This document shows positions 60,321 through 64,000 of a stretch of 64,000 nt of DNA, in pieces; the stretch's first letter is position 1; the number at the start of each line of letters is the position of its first letter. Where the stretch lies: NCBI GenBank assembly GCA_032717465.1, contig CM064713.1, positions 11,439,916 to 11,503,915 of the forward strand, in the 5' to 3' direction. Origin of the DNA: Coenobita brevimanus (Eukaryota; Arthropoda; Malacostraca; Decapoda; Coenobitidae). The translations under genes were made by a program, and so were the position numbers. Under the pieces are notes generated by a model. That model did no database searches. It saw nothing but the letters and a program-made list of their open reading frames with translations, and had not been told where the DNA came from.

Positions 60321-61636
60321 CCTCCCCACAAAGAAAAAAGAAATTTACAAAGGAAATTTCTTATTACTCTAAAACAATCTGTATATGGCATTACAGACCA
60401 TGCAAAAGTCCCTCCTAATTTCACAAAACATGAGATCTCCCTAGCACGTTCAGTCATAGGTACTTGCCAGTATCCCTTTAACAAATCAAACTTACTTATG
60501 TACCTAGCCTTTCCGATCTTGTCTGTGCAATCTTCCACATGAGGGAGAGGGTAAGTGTCTGTTTTGGTTATCTGATTAACACGTCTGTAGTCGATGCAAA
60601 GCCTATGTGACCCACCTGGCTTAGGGACTAGAGTGACAGGAGAACTCCACTCGCTCTGACAGGGCTCAATCATCTTGTGGTCCAACAGGTAGCCAAGCTC
60701 CTTCTGGATGAGAGGAACTTTCACTGGGTTCACACGGTAAGGAGGCAATTTAATTGGCTTTGCGTCTCCAACATCGACATCATGCATCAACACAGTAGTT
60801 CTTCCTGGAGTGGCACGGAACACTTGCGGGTACTCCTGCAGTAATGCCGAAAACTCCTGCCTTTCCTTGGGAGGTAGATGAGAAAGCTTAGTCTGGAGAT
60901 CATTCATGATATCAGGATTCTTCCCCAAACTATCACTCAGGCTCATGCTGCATGGGAGAACTTCACTTGTAGACTCGGGTGGAACAGCTACAGTGCAGAC
61001 TGGATTATTTTCGTCCCGCCTGTGATATAACTTTAGCATGTTGATGTGACATAGTTGCTTGCTCTTTCTACGATCTGGTGTGGCGATGACATAGTTGACA
61101 TCACTGAGTTTCTTCTCCACGAAATAAGGACCACTAAACTTGGCTTGAAGAGGTTGCCCATGAACTGGTAGCAGAATCAAAACCTGATCTCCTGGCTGAA
61201 AGTGGCATAACCTGGACTTCTTATCATACCAAGTCTTCATCTTCTCCTGAGCAGCTCCTAAATTCTCTCTCGCCAGCTGTAAAGCAGTGGACAGCCGTTC
61301 TTTGAACTTCATCACATACTCCAGCAGGTTGACGTCATCTTCCTCCGACAGCCAGCATTCCTTGAGTAACTTAAGGGGTCCTCTTACTTCATGGCCAAAC
61401 AGTAGTTCAAAAGGTGAGAAGCCCAGTGATTCATTTGGAGATTCTCTTGCGGCAAACACAACGAATGGGAGACCTTTATCCCAGTCTTTCTGATGTTCCA
61501 AACAGTATTTCTTGAGCATCGATTTGAGTGTTTGATGATATCTCTCCAACGCTCCTTGGGTCTGGGGATGGTAAGCTGAAGACGTGATCTGGGTGATGCC
61601 CAACTCTTTCAGAGACTGCTTGAAAACGTTTGACAT
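60311..61636 (-). pseudogene. LTR-B copy 3 integrase end and truncated RT
   Basis: A 441-codon frame covers the integrase (SNVFKQSLKELGITQI, GALERYHQTLKSM), the GPY/F-type region, the linker read through with Gln where copies 1 and 2 have a stop (KSKQLCHINMLKLYHRR), and RT from KLPPYRVNPVKVP to ISKFDLLKGYWQVPMTERAR (motif A present), ending MPYTDCFRV after the deletion junction. RT motifs B and C and RNase H are lost. It shows integrase and RT in one continuous frame, in that order. Confidence 0.92.
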
Positions 61637-64000
61637 GAAATTACTTCCCGGTCTGACTGTACCTCCTTGGGCAGACCAAACTTTGTGAAGAACCCTAGCA
61701 TTTCCTTAACTACGTTCTTTGCTGAGATGTTTCTAAGTGGAATGGCTTCAGGATAACGAGTAGCCATATCAATCATGGTCAACACATAAGAAAATCCTGA
61801 AGAAGTCTTAGGAAGAGGGCCCACAATATCCACCAACACACGGGTGAAAGGCGCCTCAAAAGGAGGAATGGGAACTAGAGGTGCAACCTTTTCGGTCTGA
61901 TTACACTTCCCCACAACTTGACAAGTGTGACAAGACTTACAATACCAGGAAACATCCCTGAAGATACCTGGCCAGTAGAAGTGTTTCAAAATGCGTGCCA
62001 CAGTCTTCCTCACTCCAAGGTGTCCTGCCAAACTGGAATCATGAGCCACTCTAATGATATCCTGCCTACAAACACGAGGGATGACAACTTGATGTACAAC
62101 CTCCCATTCACAGTCGGCTGATGCTGTTGGGGGTCTCCACTTCCTCATAAGTACTCCTGACTTTACATAATAACAAGTAGAAGCACCGGCTGACTCTTCT
62201 TCACTGTAAGCAGAGTTAGCTATACCTTTCAACTCAGGGTCAGCAACCTGCAACTCAACCAACTCTTGACGAGACAAATTATCAACACTACGAGGTACTG
62301 CCTCATCTGGTGAGTGGTCCAAATTAGCAAGAAAAGTGTCAGCTAGGATAACATCATCATCATCATTATCCTCTAAATCACCAGTAACTTTAGACTTAGC
62401 CCTAGTGACAGCACATGCAGGGAACACATCAGGGACATCACAATCCTGGGACGCAGCCACTGGCTCACTAGACAACTGAGGAGCTGGACACACTTGACTT
62501 CCACCAATATCATTTCCAAGTAAGAAAGTTACACCTGACATTGGGAGTGTCTCAACCAACCCAACCATAACAAAACCATTAAGAAAACCAGACTCTAAAT
62601 TCACTCTGCACAGAGGAACAGAGAAGTAATTATTCCCTACACCTTGTAAGATTACAGTTTCATCAGAGGAATTAAAATTAGAGCCTAGAACACTGGTCAG
62701 CATAAGGGATTGGCAAGCACCTGTATCACGATATATTTTAACTGATTTCCTGTCATTACTGTCCAGAGGACTGACAAAACCATCAGACAGGAAATTAGCA
62801 CATGAACTCTTGAGAGTGTCACCCACGTTACTGCTCAAAAGAGGAGCTCCATCATGAGAATTTAAGTTACCCCTCAAAGCAGGTTCAGTTAACTCAGTTA
62901 AAGAATTCTGGGAACTCTCAAGAGTGGACACTAGACCAATTGACTGAATATTTAAAGACTCCTTTTTGTTCACATCACGCTGTCTCCTGAAACATCTCTC
63001 CGTAGTATGACCAAGCTTACTACAATAAGTACATTTACTTTTCTGAAATCTAGAGGTGAAGCTGGTATTTACTTCCTGAGAAACATCATCTTTATTCTCT
63101 TTCCTGTTACCTGTACTCTGAGTAGAGGCAACGTACTTACTCTCAGCTTTCCCTTTTTCTCTAGAATATCTCTTGTGAGTGAGAACATACTCATCAGCTA
63201 AAACTGCAGCATCAGACAAATTATCTATTCTTTTCTCATCAAGATATAGGCTTACATCTTTATAAATACACCTTTTGAAATCCTCCAGCAAAATCATCTG
63301 CTTAAATTTACCAAAATCAGAATCCACATTCTTAGAATTTAACCACTGCTCTAACAAATCTTCTTTGATTCTTGCATACTCAACATGGGATTGCTTATCT
63401 TGCTTATAAGTTGTCCTAAATTTTACTCTATAAGCTTCAGGAACAAGCTCATAGGCCTTAAGAATCAAGCTCTTAACTACATCATAATTATCAGACTGAT
63501 CCTGAGGCAAAGATGCATAAGTTACTTGAGCTTTACCGGTGAGAACAGTTTGAAGGAGTACTGGCCAATACTCCTTAGGCCAATTAAAACCTGTAGCTAC
63601 CCTCTCAAACAACTGAAAATACTTTGTTAAATCAGATTCATTAAAAGGAGGGACAAGTTTAACATTTTTAGCCACATCAAAATCATCAGAGCTAGATGAT
63701 CCAGTTCCACCTTGTTTCATGCGATACTCATGGTCTGCCTGAATCCTAGCAAGTTCAACTTGTGCCTGTATCTGTGCCTCCTGAATCCGAGCCTGAGATT
63801 CCGCCTCCTTAGCATTTGCCTGAAATTCAGCTTCTTTAGCACGAGCCTCCTGCAGAGCTAGCTGTAACTTAGCTAATTCAATCTGCGTTTGCTCATTTGG
63901 AGGAGTTACATTAAACAAGCTTTTATTAATCATGCCAACAATTTGATCTTTAGAATGATGAGAGTGAACTGCAATTCCCAATTGTTGAGCAACAAGCTTA
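61609..64000 (-). pseudogene. LTR-B copy 3 gag-protease-integrase start, partial at the edge
   Basis: A 790-codon frame, open to 63981 and in register with gag sequence at the window edge. HeH-like segment (HSHHSKDQIVGMINKSLF), shorter coiled-coil (KEAEFQANAKEAESQARIQE), capsid-like region, knuckle CTYCSKLGHTTERC, protease YRDTGACQSLML, linker CAVTRAKSKVTG, HHCC (HDSSLAGH, CHTC) and LVDIVGPLPKTSS. A 1-bp loss near 61648 (CTTCCCGGTC against CTTCCCCGGTC in copy 2) shifts the frame right at the second catalytic Asp (SDREVISC). Confidence 0.9.

Larger units (their letters stand above)
59535..64000 (-). mobile_element. LTR-B copy 3, internally deleted, runs off the right edge
   Basis: 3' LTR 59535-60320, PPT, then RT N-terminal half, integrase, protease and gag (to the window end). 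About 870 bp covering the end of RT and nearly all of RNase H is missing at about 60382, where AACAATCTGTA jumps to TATGGCATTACAGACC. An independent insertion: it differs from copies 1 and 2 by scattered substitutions, and its gag coiled-coil is shorter. Confidence 0.92.

Overview
The window is eukaryotic, repeat-dominated DNA. I infer an arthropod, most likely a decapod crustacean, from the long (TA)n tracts and the mix of RTE-like and Jockey/CR1-like LINEs, Penelope, BEL/Pao, Ty3/Gypsy, hAT and piggyBac remnants. I found no intact host gene. The only possible host coding scrap is a 32-codon reading frame cut by the left edge. No bacterial operon, CRISPR array or rRNA is present. Family names used here (LTR-A, LTR-B, LTR-C, LINE-a, LINE-b, LINE-c, SINE-1, SINE-2) are local labels.

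Layout, left to right. 1-1250 is low-complexity C-rich then G/A-rich DNA. 1571-3867 is a 5'-truncated LINE-c ending in (TA)n. A LINE-a 3' tail on the other strand ends in the same (TA)n. 4205-11985 is an old foldback element with arms of about 800 bp, split by a very young 5.86-kb LTR element (LTR-A, 5622-11478, target duplication CCCAT). 12400-13592 is a LINE-b fragment joined to (CA)n. 14408-15385 is a deleted piggyBac transposase. 16884-19420 is an RT-less Gypsy relic (LTR-C), followed by a Penelope-like relic (19530-20990). 21405-28860 is LINE-b split by a BEL/Pao element (21478-27589). 29124-32482 is an almost full-length LINE-b on the minus strand.

32903-50183 holds two near-identical copies of a 10.0-kb unit, ending at a 100-N gap. 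Each unit has a Ty3/Gypsy element (LTR-B, minus strand) in a (TA)n tract, then LINE-a carrying a tRNA-derived SINE. LTR-B has the order gag-PR-IN-RT-RNase H, with integrase before reverse transcriptase. That order is normal for Ty1/copia and, within Ty3/Gypsy, is known from Gmr1-like elements. A third, internally deleted LTR-B copy runs off the right edge (59535-64000).

After the gap, 51087-57801 is a multi-level nest. A LINE-b copy next to (TA)n is split by a 3.9-kb hAT element with a perfect 8-bp duplication (ATTAGTCA), and the hAT contains a solo LTR of family LTR-A with its own duplication (CCAGC). 57939-59534 holds two SINE families and a LINE-c fragment separated by (TA)n tracts.

Two themes recur. 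First, (TA)n and other microsatellites form the junctions of most LINE, SINE and LTR-B copies. Second, three of the four LTR families have lost RT/RNase H while keeping gag and/or integrase parts. Many frame breaks are 1-bp homopolymer differences between copies, so some may be assembly errors.
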